A stretch of DNA of 21,383 nt from a virus, in IMG/VR virus record IMGVR_UViG_3300015024_000035, positions 1 to 21,383 of that record; one strand, 5' to 3'. Both the position numbers and the translations under genes were made by a program. The stretch's first letter is position 1; the number at the start of each line of letters is the position of its first letter. The notes below the pieces were generated by a model. It had not been told where the DNA came from, ran no database searches, and saw only the letters and a list, made by a program, of their open reading frames with translations. Shown one piece after another: positions 12,555-20,105 of this stretch.

Positions 12555-13619
12555 ATGAATCTTAAAGACATGAAGGCTCAAGCCCGCAATCACCCTGCAG
12601 CTACAAGCCCAGAAACAGCAACCGACGAGCAGGTTGCAGAACTTCGTACGCTCGTATCAGAAATCGAAAAGCGCAATGATGCTGCTGCTGTATCTGCAGC
12701 TGCTGTTGCAGTTGGTGCAGAAGATGTAGTAGTCGTTGAAGCTCAAGAAGGCACAGTAACTCGTGCTAAGTCTTGGGGCACAGCTGCTAATGCTGAGTTT
12801 TCTGCTTTCAAGAGCGGACGCTCAAACAGTATTGTAGTTCCACTACAAACTCGCGATGCTCTTCTTACCTCAGGTGCTTTCATTAATCCAACAATTGATG
12901 AAATCGCCCCACTTCCAGTTCCAACTCCATTACTTGGAATTGTTTCTGTTGAAACCGTTAGCACTCCAGCAGTAGAAGTTGTTCACACAACTATTACCTA
13001 CAATGCTGATGATGTTGCTGAAGGTGCTGTAAAGCCAGAGTCAACAGTTTCATACACAGCTTCAACGCTGGTGGTTCCAACGGTTGCCCACTGGACCAAG
13101 GCTTCCCGCCAAATCCTCGCTGATAAGGCAAGACTTGATGGATTCCTTCGCGACAGACTCCAAGTTGGTCTTAACAAGAAGGTTGATACAGCCGTCTACA
13201 CTGCAATTTTGGCTGGTACATATACAGCTAAAACTGCTGCATCACTTCTTGCTGCTATCCGTTTAGCTAAGGCTGAGCTAGATGCTCTTGGTTTCGAAGC
13301 CAACGCAATGGTTATCAACCCAACAGATTTCGCTAACCTCGATATCGCTATCCTTAATGGAACACTTCGTGGTCCAGTCCTAAACGGTTCATACTGGGGT
13401 CTTACTCCAATTGCTTCCGCTAAGGTTGCAGCAGGAACTGTTTATATCGGTGACTTCAAGACCGCAGTAACAACCTACATGCGTGCAGATGCAGAGATTT
13501 ATATTTCTGACGCTGACGGAGATAACTTCACAAAGAACCTCGTAACTTACTTAGCTGAGACTCGTTCCTTGACTGTCGTTACAACTCCTCAAGCAATCGT
13601 CACTGCACACGTCGCTTAA
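12555..13619 (+). CDS. Major capsid protein, HK97 fold
   Basis: ATG 12555 follows CAGGAGA. The 354-residue product has the HK97-type layout: a short N-terminal scaffold-like segment (about 1-75, rich in Ala and Val), then VPLQTRDALLTSGAF, PLLGIVSVETVSTPAVEVVH, and the E-loop/P-domain region (ASTLVVPTVAHWTKASRQIL, DKARLDGFLRDRLQVGLNK). The C-terminal region carries FEANAMVINPTDFANLDIAI and ends VTTPQAIVTAHVA. The capsid shell is built from hundreds of copies. The gene has its own putative promoter (12449) and is followed by a GC-rich hairpin (13637-13674), consistent with high expression. Confidence 0.92.
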   Translation: MNLKDMKAQARNHPAATSPETATDEQVAELRTLVSEIEKRNDAAAVSAAAVAVGAEDVVVVEAQEGTVTRAKSWGTAANAEFSAFKSGRSNSIVVPLQTRDALLTSGAFINPTIDEIAPLPVPTPLLGIVSVETVSTPAVEVVHTTITYNADDVAEGAVKPESTVSYTASTLVVPTVAHWTKASRQILADKARLDGFLRDRLQVGLNKKVDTAVYTAILAGTYTAKTAASLLAAIRLAKAELDALGFEANAMVINPTDFANLDIAILNGTLRGPVLNGSYWGLTPIASAKVAAGTVYIGDFKTAVTTYMRADAEIYISDADGDNFTKNLVTYLAETRSLTVVTTPQAIVTAHVA

Positions 13620-13636
13620 TAAATAGCAACACCCGA

Positions 13637-13674
13637 GGGGGTGGGGAACCAGATAACCCTGGAGCCCCACCCCC
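13637..13674 (+). terminator. Strong GC-rich hairpin after the capsid gene
   Basis: GGGGGTGGGG (13637-13646) pairs perfectly with CCCCACCCCC (13665-13674), and CCAG/CTGG adds an inner helix. The stem is followed by ATTTCAATAATTAG, only moderately T-rich. It probably terminates part of the transcription and protects the 3' end of capsid mRNA, with read-through to the connector genes. Confidence 0.7.
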
Positions 13675-13702
13675 ATTTCAATAATTAGAAAAGGAACTTT
13701 AA

Positions 13703-14368
13703 ATGGCTTACTGTGCTGATGCTGATGTAAAACTATATTGCGCTCCAATTACTGGTGTAACAACAGATGAAGCAATTGCTCACGCAGAACATCAAATAGA
13801 GATGATTACTCACGACTATTTCGAGCCTCATAATGGAATGGTTGTAGATTCTTATACCAATAAAGCCGGCGTCGCTTATCTACCTGCAACAACAAGAGCC
13901 ATTACATCAGTAACCGATAAATACACTGGAATAACGATTCCTGATACAACTTATCGAATCACATTAGGAAAATTAGGCTGTATTCGAGTCACGCCTTATC
14001 GCCAGTACAACATTTTGATAGTTGGACTTGAACCTTGGAGACAGGGTCGCTGGCAAACAGGAAACATTTGGGTCACTGTTGAAGCTGACCTTGGGCACGA
14101 AACAACTCCAGATGCAATAAGACTTGCAACCGCAATGTTAGCCGCTTCATACATGATTAATACCGCACTAGCCACACCAACGGCATCTGGACAAATGCTT
14201 GTAGCACGCCCAGACAATGTGGCTTCAATAACTGTTGAAGGATTTGCTACAACTTTAACTGCTCCACCAAGCGAGCCTTTAACAAGTGAGATTCGTGGAA
14301 CTGGTTTTGGAATAATAGATAGATTACTTACTCCTTATCGTAGACAGCCAAGAACCAGGTGGTCTTAA
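13703..14368 (+). CDS. Head-tail connector (adaptor) protein, 221 aa
   Basis: ATG 13703 follows AAAAGGAA. The 221-residue product starts MAYCADADVKLYCAPITGVT, a pattern seen in phage head-tail connectors (gp6/gp15-like), which stack on the portal after packaging. The N-terminal helix pair (DEAIAHAEHQIEMITHDYF) is typical. A beta-rich central region, then a helical part (AIRLATAMLAASYMINTALA) follow. The C-terminus is basic (RRQPRTRWS). Its position between capsid and head-closure proteins supports the call. Sequence alone gives moderate certainty. Confidence 0.7.
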   Translation: MAYCADADVKLYCAPITGVTTDEAIAHAEHQIEMITHDYFEPHNGMVVDSYTNKAGVAYLPATTRAITSVTDKYTGITIPDTTYRITLGKLGCIRVTPYRQYNILIVGLEPWRQGRWQTGNIWVTVEADLGHETTPDAIRLATAMLAASYMINTALATPTASGQMLVARPDNVASITVEGFATTLTAPPSEPLTSEIRGTGFGIIDRLLTPYRRQPRTRWS

Positions 14369-14685
14369 TGATTACCCTGCCCTCTTTATCTTCACATTAT
14401 GCAAATATCTTTCGCAGGGACTCTTCTACAGATATAGAAGGAAGCCTTTCTCACAATTGGGTAAACAACGGAAACTTCTATGGTGGCTTTGGGGTTCCAA
14501 GGTCTACTAGACAAGAAGTAATTGGAGCTACGGGGCAAAAAGTAGAAGCAGCAATTTCTACTGAAGGAAATCCAGATGTAAAAGTTGGAGACCGTTTACA
14601 AATATTAGGAAGAAACTGGACAGTTATTGGTGCTTACGATTTAGGAATAACTCGTAGATTTCAATTGGCAGCTTGGGGGAACTAA
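14368..14685 (+). CDS. Head closure / head-tail joining protein, 105 aa
   Basis: ATG 14368 overlaps the connector stop (TAATG); a GTG at 14359 would add three residues. The 105-residue product is beta-rich, with KVGDRLQILGRNWTVIGAYD near the C-terminus, the pattern of small SPP1 gp16-like closure proteins. It occupies the expected slot between the adaptor and an HK97 gp10-like protein. Such proteins plug the portal channel after packaging. The residues between the N-terminus and the motif are less diagnostic, so the call rests on size, motif and gene order. Confidence 0.68.
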   Translation: MITLPSLSSHYANIFRRDSSTDIEGSLSHNWVNNGNFYGGFGVPRSTRQEVIGATGQKVEAAISTEGNPDVKVGDRLQILGRNWTVIGAYDLGITRRFQLAAWGN

Positions 14686-15128
14686 TGGCTACATATGGTC
14701 CAAAAAATGATTATGAAGTTTTTGATATTAAACCTTTTATTGATGCTGCTACTAGTTATCTTAAAAAATTGGACGAGAAAGCTTTTGATGAAGTTGTAAA
14801 ACTTGGCTATGAAATTCGTAATGAAGCAATAACTGCCACACCAGTTAAGACTGGAGTTCTTAGAGCTGGTTGGAAGGTTCGCCAGGGGCGCAATCAATAT
14901 GCCATATGGATAGAGGTATCAAACACTGTTCCATATGCGACTGATATTGAATACGGAACTAAGCCTCACTTAATTATCGCTAAAAATGCAAAAGTACTTG
15001 CTAATAAGCGAACAGGTCAATTCTTTGGAAAGACAGTTCATCATCCTGGAACTAGACCTTATCCAATGCTTCGTCCGGCAATAACGCATCAAGTTCCTAA
15101 GTTCCTAAAAAGATTGGCTGGTATGTAA
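14685..15128 (+). CDS. HK97 gp10-like head-tail/tail protein, 147 aa
   Basis: ATG 14685 overlaps the previous stop (TAATG); a TTG at 14673 is an unlikely extension. The 147-residue product matches HK97 gp10-like proteins: EIRNEAITATPVKTGVLRAG near residue 50, then VSNTVPYATDIEYGTKPHLI and RPYPMLRPAI near the C-terminus. In most phages these sit between closure protein and tail terminator and function at the head-tail junction or early tail assembly. The stop overlaps the tail terminator ATG, so the four connector genes are translationally coupled. Confidence 0.8.
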   Translation: MATYGPKNDYEVFDIKPFIDAATSYLKKLDEKAFDEVVKLGYEIRNEAITATPVKTGVLRAGWKVRQGRNQYAIWIEVSNTVPYATDIEYGTKPHLIIAKNAKVLANKRTGQFFGKTVHHPGTRPYPMLRPAITHQVPKFLKRLAGM

Positions 15129-15952
15129 TGTTTACGGTTACTTTTGATGCTAATGGTGGAACTGGTTCAGCTTCTCCACAAAGTTCCCCGTTTCCCAATG
15201 GTCTTACTCCTAATACCGCAACTCGTAATGGATATTTATTTACCGGCTGGAATACGGTAATCGATGGTTCCGGTGCCGGATATTACGATGGCGCTACATA
15301 TGATTTTTTTCATGATATTACGCTTTATGCTCAATGGACTTACACAATTACTTTTGATGCTAATGGTGGAACTGGAACAATGGCTCCAGAAACTGGAGGT
15401 TGGCCTTACAACTTAAATGCTAATACTTTTATAAATACTGGATATACGTTTGCTGGTTGGAATACTTCAGTAAATGGTTCTGGAACTTCGCATAGCGATA
15501 ATGAATTTATTTATTTAGCAAGCGATATAACTCTATATGCTCAGTGGAGCTTACCTCCTAAGCCAGTAACTATTGCGGGTGCTCTAAAGGTTGTTATCGC
15601 TATTGTTTTACCTGACCTCCATGTTTACCGTCTTGAGGCACCTTCACTTACTGAGACTCCAGTCGTCGTTATTTATGACGGATTATCTGTTAGTTCAAGA
15701 ACAGATATTATTTCTGATTTAATTCTTACAGAGACTGTTCAAGTTGACCTCTATACACAAACTGGTTCTGACTTCTCGCTTCCAGATGCCGTTCACAAAG
15801 CTCTCCATAGGTGTGAATTAGCCCTTGCTACTGGTCAGGTGTTTTTATGCCTAGTTCAACAGAGAACGGCGAACCCTACCCCTGGAGACCCAAATGACCA
15901 AGGTATAACTCGCACTACTTACACGCTCACAATCACTAGAAAACCCGCTTAA
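15128..15952 (+). CDS. Tail terminator protein with two N-terminal InlB/Flg_new-type repeats, 274 aa
   Basis: ATG 15128 overlaps the upstream stop. Residues 1-70 and 71-140 are two copies of a Listeria-Bacteroides repeat (InlB B-repeat): V/ITFDANGGTG at the start, GYxFxGWNT in the middle, DITLYAQW at the end. Residues about 146-274 (IAGALKVVIAIVLPDLHVYR, then VDLYTQTGSDFSLPDAVHKA, ending TYTLTITRKPA) resemble siphovirus tail terminators, which cap the tail tube and bind the head. The gene lies exactly where a tail terminator belongs. Repeats of this type are normally found in surface proteins, so here they would decorate the virion neck. The two repeats share a 28-bp identical DNA segment, which suggests a recent duplication. 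Confidence 0.78.
   Translation: MFTVTFDANGGTGSASPQSSPFPNGLTPNTATRNGYLFTGWNTVIDGSGAGYYDGATYDFFHDITLYAQWTYTITFDANGGTGTMAPETGGWPYNLNANTFINTGYTFAGWNTSVNGSGTSHSDNEFIYLASDITLYAQWSLPPKPVTIAGALKVVIAIVLPDLHVYRLEAPSLTETPVVVIYDGLSVSSRTDIISDLILTETVQVDLYTQTGSDFSLPDAVHKALHRCELALATGQVFLCLVQQRTANPTPGDPNDQGITRTTYTLTITRKPA
15138..15165 (+). repeat. 28-bp direct repeat, copy 1 (partner at 15348-15375)
   Basis: The 28 bases encode TFDANGGTG and recur without change at 15348-15375, 210 bp (70 codons) downstream. They mark the start of each InlB-type domain. Identity at the DNA level, including third positions, points to recent duplication or gene conversion. Confidence 0.85.
15348..15375 (+). repeat. 28-bp direct repeat, copy 2
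   Basis: Exact copy of 15138-15165. It begins the second InlB-type domain of the tail terminator gene. Confidence 0.85.
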
Positions 15953-15966
15953 CAACAACCATCCAA

Positions 15967-15989
15967 CCGGACGCCATCACGCACTATAG
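15967..15989 (+). promoter_or_regulatory. Recurrent CCGGAC...CACTATAG motif, copy 5, before the tail tube gene
   Basis: CCGGACGCCATCACGCACTA followed by TAG. It is the copy closest to the T7-class core (CACTATAG), with predicted initiation at G15989 and a 35-base leader to the tail tube ATG at 16024. It would start a transcript for the tail tube and the rest of the tail module. Confidence 0.7.
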
Positions 15990-16023
15990 ATGGTAGACCA
16001 CTAACCAATAAAAAAGGATCACC

Positions 16024-16569
16024 ATGACAGCCTCTATAGCAACTTACGTCTTTGCTTGTAAAGCAGCGACTATTTCTCCACTCTCAACAGATGTCGCAGG
16101 GGCTGCTGCCACCTATGGCACAAAAATTTACATCCCTGGTGCCATGAAAGTAACTGTTAATGCTCCTATGGACGTTAAAAAATTACAAGCAAACTTTCAA
16201 ACATTAGCAATTATATCTACACTAAAAGATGTCACTGTTGACATCGAGTTCTCTGAATTCGATCCAAACATCTTCGCTCTCTTGACTGGTGCAGCTCTTA
16301 CTCCAGGAACTGGAACTGACTATGCAATTGGTCTCAACTCTTCGAATGTTGCTGGTTTCTTCGGCTTTGAAGCAGTAAGTCTTGGCGCTAATGGTGCTGG
16401 TTCTAACTTCTCAATCACACTTAACAAACTGGTTGCCACAGAGATTCCAACACTTGGATTTACTGATGAGGATTTCCAGAAGTTCACATTGAAGTGTGCA
16501 GCAGTTAATCCTGTCGGAACTTCAAACTGGATCGATGTTGGATACCACAGCACTGCAGTAGTTCTTTAA
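16024..16569 (+). CDS. Major tail (tube) protein, 181 aa
   Basis: ATG 16024 follows AAAAAAGGATC. The 181-residue product is beta-rich: ATYGTKIYIPGAMKVTVNAP, STLKDVTVDIEFSEFDPNIF, FFGFEAVSLGANGAGSNFSI, and TDEDFQKFTLKCAAV. Length, composition and position between the tail terminator and the assembly chaperones fit a siphovirus tail tube protein, which polymerises around the tape measure. It has its own putative promoter and sits first in the tail transcript, as expected for a highly expressed subunit. No additional Ig-like domain is seen at the C-terminus. Confidence 0.8.
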   Translation: MTASIATYVFACKAATISPLSTDVAGAAATYGTKIYIPGAMKVTVNAPMDVKKLQANFQTLAIISTLKDVTVDIEFSEFDPNIFALLTGAALTPGTGTDYAIGLNSSNVAGFFGFEAVSLGANGAGSNFSITLNKLVATEIPTLGFTDEDFQKFTLKCAAVNPVGTSNWIDVGYHSTAVVL

Positions 16570-16608
16570 TAATATATAGCAAACCCTAATACCCCTAAGG
16601 ATAAGCAA

Positions 16609-16980
16609 TTGAACCCTAATAACATGCGTGAAGAAATAAGTGCGCCCGGTCGCGAGGTAACTCTTGAGGATGGGCGTACCACAATAATTCGTTATGGATT
16701 TAGTTCCATGGCAATATTAGAAAAAGAATATGGATCTCTTACAGGATTATTTTCTGAATTAGAAAAAGCAGATAAAGGTGCAATCTTCTCTGTTCTCGGC
16801 TTTATTTTATGGGCTGGAACAAAAAGAAAATTGAATCTAGAAACTTTTCTTGACATGCTAGACATGAAGAGAGTTGAAGAGTATTCGCTTGCCGTTCAAG
16901 GTGCTTTAACTGAGGCTCTTGGTAGTAATCAAGATGAACCGGGAAAACAGGAAGCCGGGGAGACCTCGGCAGAGATTTAA
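16609..16980 (+). CDS. Tail assembly chaperone (G-type product), 123 aa
   Basis: TTG at 16609 is chosen because AAGGA (16597-16601) lies seven bases upstream; an ATG at 16624 has no usable site. The 123-residue product (REVTLEDGRTTIIRYGFSSM, then LEKEYGSLTGLF) resembles the N-terminal tail chaperone of siphoviruses, which keeps the tape measure soluble. The C-terminal end (DEPGKQEAGETSAEI) contains the GGGAAAA slippery site at 16941-16947. A share of ribosomes would shift back one base there and continue into the second chaperone domain. Position between tube and tape measure supports the call. Confidence 0.85.
   Translation: MNPNNMREEISAPGREVTLEDGRTTIIRYGFSSMAILEKEYGSLTGLFSELEKADKGAIFSVLGFILWAGTKRKLNLETFLDMLDMKRVEEYSLAVQGALTEALGSNQDEPGKQEAGETSAEI
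16941..16947 (+). other. -1 ribosomal frameshift site, GGGAAAA
   Basis: The heptamer G-GGA-AAA fits X-XXY-YYZ in the chaperone frame (codons GGA at 16942-16944 and AAA at 16945-16947). It resembles the GGGAAAG site of phage lambda. The -1 frame is open from 16938 to 17192 and encodes a typical second chaperone domain, so the shift is well supported. Confidence 0.85.
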
Positions 16981-17192
16981 TTCCGTGGGTTGACTATTAC
17001 TACATGGTCACTCAAGTATTGAGAAGGTCCGATAAAGACTTTTTTAAGATGACTCCGGCTCAAGCTAATCATCTTCTTAATAAGCATATAGAAGTAAATG
17101 ACCCAGATTACAAACCTTCTAAGAGCAAAACGGAAACAGAATTAACACCCGAGACTATTGGTTTCCTATCCAATATGCGCCTAGAATCTTAA
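16947..17192 (+). CDS. Second tail assembly chaperone domain (T part, made by -1 frameshift)
   Basis: After slipping at 16941-16947 the ribosome reads ACAGGAAGC... in the -1 frame to the TAA at 17190-17192, adding 81 residues to 113 from the first frame, 194 in all. The added part includes DLIPWVDYYYMVTQVLRRSD and DFFKMTPAQANHLLNKH, characteristic of the C-terminal chaperone extension. The ATG at 17004 in this frame has no ribosome binding site, and coding similarity starts upstream of it, so separate initiation is unlikely. The fused product normally binds the tape measure, encoded 11 bases downstream. Confidence 0.82.
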   Translation, partial: TGSRGDLGRDLIPWVDYYYMVTQVLRRSDKDFFKMTPAQANHLLNKHIEVNDPDYKPSKSKTETELTPETIGFLSNMRLES

Positions 17193-17202
17193 GGAGAAGG
17201 AA

Positions 17203-19206
17203 ATGACATTCGGACAAACCGAAGGATTGCCTGCTCTAGGGATTCGCTTTAAATATGATGGCACTGGATTATCAACTGCATCTAATGCTCTTAAACAATT
17301 CGGTTCAAATAGTGCCAACATTACTAAAGGAATCGGTAGTGCTTTCTCTAAACTTGGAAACGGTATCGGCGGAGAATTTGGAGAGGTTCTTAATAAAGTA
17401 GGTGAGGGTTTTGATTCTCTCGGAGAAAAAGGAAAGAAACTTGAAAAATTGGGTGGAGTTCTTGCTGGTGTAGGTCTTGTACTTACTTCTATTGGTGCTA
17501 AAGATAAACAAGCACGAGACCAACTTAATCAGGCAGTAATTGATTCTGGGCATAACGTTGAAGATTACAATGATCAATTTGAGAAAGCTATTAAATCTCA
17601 AGAAAACTTTGGTCACTCTGCTACAGATACGATGGCCGCTTTACAAAAGATGACACAAGCAACAGGTAGCCCATCAAAGGCATTATCTAATATGGCACTT
17701 GTTGCAAATTTAGCCGCTGCACAACATATATCACTCGCTGACGCTGCTGGACTGGTTGACCGAATCATGGCTGGCAAGGGTGCTAGAACCCTCGCACAAT
17801 ATGGCATCACTATGCCAAAAGCTACAAATGCAACGGTTGACTTAACTAAGGCCACTAGAGCTCAATCAATTGCTTCTAATAACTTACAAAGCGTTGAAGC
17901 TAAATATAAGCTATTACAAGATCAAATATCGATTAAAAAGAAAGTTACTATTGCTGACCAAGATAGATTAGCAATCGCGGCACAAAAGGTAACGGGTGCC
18001 CAAAATACTCTAACCCTGGCTAACCAAAAACTTGCTACAGCACACTATGAGGCTGCTCACGCTGGGCAAGCACAAAAAGATGTTATAGACCAATTAAGCA
18101 AGAAAATTGATGGTCAAGCTAAAGCTTCAATGAATAACTTTAACGCGAAACTTAATGAGTTTAAGGTTAAGGCACTTGATGCAACTGCGGCCTTTGGTCA
18201 GAAGTTCGGTCCAGCAATAATGATTGCAGGTCCGCTTATGAGTGGATTCGGTGCAATTCTTGAAATCGTTAAAACACGTCACGCTGCAGCAGCAGCTGCC
18301 GCATTAATTCAAGCTGATGCTGAAGTTGCAGGCACCGCTGCAACTGAAGGAGCCACAGCGGCAACCGTGGGACTCAACGTTGCCCTACTTGCTAACCCAA
18401 TGGTCTGGGTAGTTGTTGCAATAGTCGCTCTAATCGCGGCGTTGGTTTTGGCATATAAACATATTAAATGGTTTCATGATGGCGTTAACGCAATCTGGAA
18501 AGGCATAAAGACTGCCGCTGTTGCTGTATGGGAATTCCTGGTATTTGCTTTTAAGCATTGGGGTAAATATATCCTTCTGGCTATCACTGGACCACTAGGT
18601 ATAATGGTTTACGAAGTTGTTAAACACTGGAATGCCATCAAATCTGCGGCTAGTGCAACTTGGAATGCAATTAAAGATACAGCTAAGGCTGCTTGGAATT
18701 TAATTGTAGCCGTAATTAAAGGTTACATAAAAATGATTGTTGGAGAGTTCCATATACTCGTTAAAGGTTTTGAGATAATTGGAGAAGGTCTAAAAGATGT
18801 TGGTGTAACTATAGCCAAATGGTTTACAGGGTTATGGAACATGCTGTTTGGATTTGGAAAGAAACTTTATAGCATTGGAAAGAGCACATGGTCTTACTTT
18901 ACTAAAGGAATATCTGAAGCACTATCTGGTGTAAGCGATATGGTTATGAAAGCATTAAATAAAATTCCTTTCCTGGGAAGTTTACTAAAGCACGTAGGAA
19001 TAAATATTACTGGTTCAGGAACTCCTACACCTCCAACCAATAGCAAATCAAATAAATCTTCAATGAGTAATGGTGCCGATGCACTTATTGCTGCTTCTAA
19101 GCCAAATACTACAAATATGTATGTAACTGCTCAAGGTCTCACGGTAGCCCAAGTACAAAAAGAGGCATTTCGTAAGCAACGTTTAATGGCAGCGGTAGGA
19201 GGTTAA
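17203..19206 (+). CDS. Tape measure protein, 667 aa
   Basis: ATG 17203 follows AAGGAGAAGGA. The long product has an N-terminal helical, Gly/Ser-rich portion (SNALKQFGSNSANITKGIGS), a Lys/Gln-rich helical middle (SVEAKYKLLQDQISIKKK), and hydrophobic segments at about 388-420 (NPMVWVVVAIVALIAALVLA) and 455-473. A Trp-rich repeat-like region follows (HWNAIKSAASATWNAIKDTA, WNLIVAVIKG). These traits mark the tape measure, which sets tail length and helps DNA entry. At 0.15 nm per residue, 667 residues imply a tail near 100 nm. It is the longest gene in the window and follows the frameshifted chaperones as expected. No lysozyme or peptidase domain is evident in it. Confidence 0.9.
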   Translation: MTFGQTEGLPALGIRFKYDGTGLSTASNALKQFGSNSANITKGIGSAFSKLGNGIGGEFGEVLNKVGEGFDSLGEKGKKLEKLGGVLAGVGLVLTSIGAKDKQARDQLNQAVIDSGHNVEDYNDQFEKAIKSQENFGHSATDTMAALQKMTQATGSPSKALSNMALVANLAAAQHISLADAAGLVDRIMAGKGARTLAQYGITMPKATNATVDLTKATRAQSIASNNLQSVEAKYKLLQDQISIKKKVTIADQDRLAIAAQKVTGAQNTLTLANQKLATAHYEAAHAGQAQKDVIDQLSKKIDGQAKASMNNFNAKLNEFKVKALDATAAFGQKFGPAIMIAGPLMSGFGAILEIVKTRHAAAAAAALIQADAEVAGTAATEGATAATVGLNVALLANPMVWVVVAIVALIAALVLAYKHIKWFHDGVNAIWKGIKTAAVAVWEFLVFAFKHWGKYILLAITGPLGIMVYEVVKHWNAIKSAASATWNAIKDTAKAAWNLIVAVIKGYIKMIVGEFHILVKGFEIIGEGLKDVGVTIAKWFTGLWNMLFGFGKKLYSIGKSTWSYFTKGISEALSGVSDMVMKALNKIPFLGSLLKHVGINITGSGTPTPPTNSKSNKSSMSNGADALIAASKPNTTNMYVTAQGLTVAQVQKEAFRKQRLMAAVGG

Positions 19207-19207
19207 T

Positions 19208-19654
19208 GTGACTAGTAGCAGACAAGTAACAATAGGTAGAGCTGGACTTAGTCTTGCTGACCTTAACTTAAATGACCCAACAAATGGTTTTTATGTATCT
19301 GATAACTGGACATCCGGTGGTCAGACTTGGCAAAGATATAACGCTACTCCAACAGCATGGGTGGATGGTGACCGAGTTGTAGGTCAAAGAATTATTGAAC
19401 AGACTGAAGTTTTTGATATATATATTTATGCAAGCACTCCAGCAGGATTAAAAGCAAAAGTTCAAACTATTGCTACGGCACTTTCTCAAATGCGTTACGC
19501 ATTAACCATTAACTGGGACGGCAATACGCATTCATATACGGCTAACGGTGCGGGTGACTTGGAAATCCAAGTTGGCGGAATGGATCCAGACTTTCACAGA
19601 GCAGGGTGGCTCACTGTCACCATCACAATTACTAGAGACCCATCAATAGGGTAA
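19208..19654 (+). CDS. Tail protein, possibly distal-tail-like, 148 aa
   Basis: GTG 19208 lies one base after the tape measure stop; an ATG at 19206 ends at once. The 148-residue product is beta-rich (TIGRAGLSLADLNLNDPTNG, then YVSDNWTSGGQTWQRYNATP, and WLTVTITITRDP). Position directly after the tape measure is where siphoviruses encode the distal tail protein that joins tube and tip, but this one is short. A distal tail or other minor tail protein is the likely role. The motif WDGNTHSYTANGAGD is not one I can assign. Confidence 0.6.
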   Translation: MTSSRQVTIGRAGLSLADLNLNDPTNGFYVSDNWTSGGQTWQRYNATPTAWVDGDRVVGQRIIEQTEVFDIYIYASTPAGLKAKVQTIATALSQMRYALTINWDGNTHSYTANGAGDLEIQVGGMDPDFHRAGWLTVTITITRDPSIG

Positions 19655-19664
19655 GGAGATAACC

Positions 19665-20096
19665 ATGGCTAGCGGATTTTCTGGACAAGATGAAAATACA
19701 GCACTAGATGCTCGCGTATTAAACTGGGGAAGTACCTGTCAACTAGCTATCTCTACAACTGAAGCAACTTGGGACGACACTGTAACTACTGGTTCAACTG
19801 CAGGCTTAACTACTGGTTCATTTACCGAGGTAACTGGTGCTTCATATGCTCGTGTAATTATTCCAACAGCTTCATGGGCAGTGGCTGCTAATCGTCTAAA
19901 AAGTAATTCTTCTAATATAACTTTCCCAGCACCAACCGCTGATTGGGGTTATGGAATCCAATATATGGTTATTTTTGATAGCACAGGAAATAATGCAGTT
20001 GCAATGATTGAACTTGATATAGCGATTGATATTTTAAATGGTGCTACAGCTCCTAATTTTCCTGCAGGAACAATTACTCTTTCACATGAATTATAA
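19665..20096 (+). CDS. Tail protein with ADWG motif, 143 aa
   Basis: ATG 19665 follows AAGGAGATAACC. The product carries ITFPAPTADWGYGIQYMVIF, then DSTGNNAVAMIELD and NFPAGTITLSHEL at the C-terminus. The pattern (N-x-I-x-FP...ADWG...FD..TG...G..I.F.AG.L) is familiar from small phage tail-tip or tail-fibre-associated proteins, although I do not recall a firm function. It is beta-rich, lacks membrane segments and has no start ambiguity. It lies between the putative distal tail protein and the large tail-tip protein, so it is probably a virion protein. Confidence 0.62.
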   Translation: MASGFSGQDENTALDARVLNWGSTCQLAISTTEATWDDTVTTGSTAGLTTGSFTEVTGASYARVIIPTASWAVAANRLKSNSSNITFPAPTADWGYGIQYMVIFDSTGNNAVAMIELDIAIDILNGATAPNFPAGTITLSHEL

Positions 20097-20105
20097 GGAA
20101 ATAAA

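Noticed and set aside
1803-15989. CCGGAC motifs as a CRISPR array or as mobile-element ends
   Set aside because: Copies are kilobases apart, not regularly spaced, all in one orientation, with no transposase or cas genes.
17004-17192. Separate gene starting at 17004
   Set aside because: Chaperone-type sequence in this frame begins upstream of 17004, a slippery site joins it to the preceding gene, and no ribosome binding site precedes the ATG.
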